The notes under the pieces were generated by a model that saw only the letters and a program-made list of their open reading frames with translations, was not told where the DNA came from and did no database searches. Below are positions 13,765 to 14,101 of a DNA stretch of 14,101 nt, one piece after another. A program made the position numbers and the translations under genes. Positions within the stretch are counted from its first letter, which is position 1, and each line of letters starts with the position of its first letter. This DNA comes from DATAEK01 sp036258055 (GTDB lineage Bacteria; Acidobacteriota; Vicinamibacteria; Vicinamibacterales; 2-12-FULL-66-21), in contig DATAEK010000434.1 in the NCBI GenBank assembly GCA_036258055.1, positions 1-14,101 of the forward strand, written 5' to 3'.

Positions 13765-14101
13765 TCACCGGCCGCCGGCCTCCGCCATCGCCGCATGCGC
13801 GATGCCGCGCAGCCGAACATCGAACCGGAAGTCGTGCAGCGTCAGGGCGACGTACGCGCAGCCCTCGACGACAGCTGCAGCACACAGCGCGTACGCTCCG
13901 CCAAGCAGACCGTAACGGCTTACCAGCGGAACAACGAGAATGGCGACGACGAGGAACGAGGCCGTGCTGATCAGCGCCTGCGCGCCGAAGCGCGTCCGGG
14001 CCGCCGACGCCGTTCCAAGGGGCAGAAAGGCGTAGGTCAACGCTGCCGCCGTCATCAGCCAGGTGAGAAGATCGTGGTGGTGGGCGATCTCGGCACCGTA
14101 G
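13765..14101 (-). CDS. wzx: Wzx-type polysaccharide flippase, C-terminal fragment (gene continues past window)
   Basis: About 112 residues of C-terminus are visible and the frame stays open to the right edge, so the start lies outside. Three hydrophobic segments can be seen: roughly residues 11-31 (LLTWLMTAAALTYAFLPL), 42-62 (ALISTASFLVVAILVVPLV) and 67-90 (GLLGGAYALCAAAVVEG). The VPLVSRYGLLGGAYAL stretch, a short loop then G-x-x-G-A between two helices, is typical of the last helices of Wzx/MATE-like lipid-linked oligosaccharide flippases. The position beside glycosyltransferase genes and wzy agrees. These proteins move undecaprenyl-diphosphate oligosaccharides across the inner membrane. An internal ATG at 14055 is not a likely start because coding sequence with the same character extends upstream. 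A different polytopic transporter is possible with so little sequence. Confidence 0.75.
   Translation of the reverse strand, partial: YGAEIAHHHDLLTWLMTAAALTYAFLPLGTASAARTRFGAQALISTASFLVVAILVVPLVSRYGLLGGAYALCAAAVVEGCAYVALTLHDFRFDVRLRGIAHAAMAEAGGR

Noticed and set aside
1..14101. CRISPR arrays, tRNA/rRNA genes, transposases, integrases or attachment sites
   Set aside because: Looked for on both strands; no regularly spaced repeats, tRNA-like cloverleaf or recombinase motifs seen.

Overview
The window is a high-GC bacterial chromosome segment filled almost entirely by one surface-polysaccharide (or protein-glycan) operon on the minus strand. It reads from the right edge (14101) down to about 800. 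Gene style, GC content and the GC-rich hairpin repeat resemble uncultured Acidobacteriota (Vicinamibacteria-like) genomes, but that placement is a low-confidence inference and no taxonomic marker is present.

Layout in order of transcription (right to left): the C-terminal end of a Wzx-type flippase (runs off the window); a GT4 glycosyltransferase; a Wzy-type repeat-unit polymerase; a second GT4 glycosyltransferase; an extended-SDR sugar-nucleotide epimerase/dehydratase; a two-domain protein joining a GT4 glycosyltransferase to a PglC-type phosphoglycosyl transferase; a sugar N-formyltransferase; a PglE/DegT-type aminotransferase; a membrane PglF/CapD-type 4,6-dehydratase carrying an extra C-terminal zinc-ribbon; an O-antigen-ligase (WaaL/PglL superfamily) protein; and a HAD phosphatase of 5'-nucleotidase type. 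From the 369-residue glycosyltransferase to the ligase, every pair of neighbours overlaps by 4 to 35 bases, so these nine genes are almost certainly co-transcribed and largely translationally coupled. Only 6 bases separate the flippase from the first of them, and 54 bases precede the HAD gene.

How the genes fit together (inference): the dehydratase and aminotransferase would convert UDP-GlcNAc to a UDP-2-acetamido-4-amino-2,4,6-trideoxyhexose. The formyltransferase then sits where Campylobacter uses the acetyltransferase PglD, so the product would be a 4-formamido sugar rather than N,N'-diacetylbacillosamine. The fused phosphoglycosyl transferase would load this sugar on undecaprenyl phosphate, and its own GT4 half could add the second sugar. 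The other two GT4 enzymes extend the unit, Wzx flips it, Wzy polymerises it, and the ligase-like protein transfers it to a lipid or protein acceptor.

Left of the operon, a convergent plus-strand gene encodes a small secreted/membrane protein with a DUF5658-like core. The roughly 130-base convergent intergenic region holds a strong hairpin and a structured GC-rich repeat-like element. Bases 1-189 contain no gene I can support. Long plus-strand open frames lying over the operon are antisense shadows of GC-rich genes.
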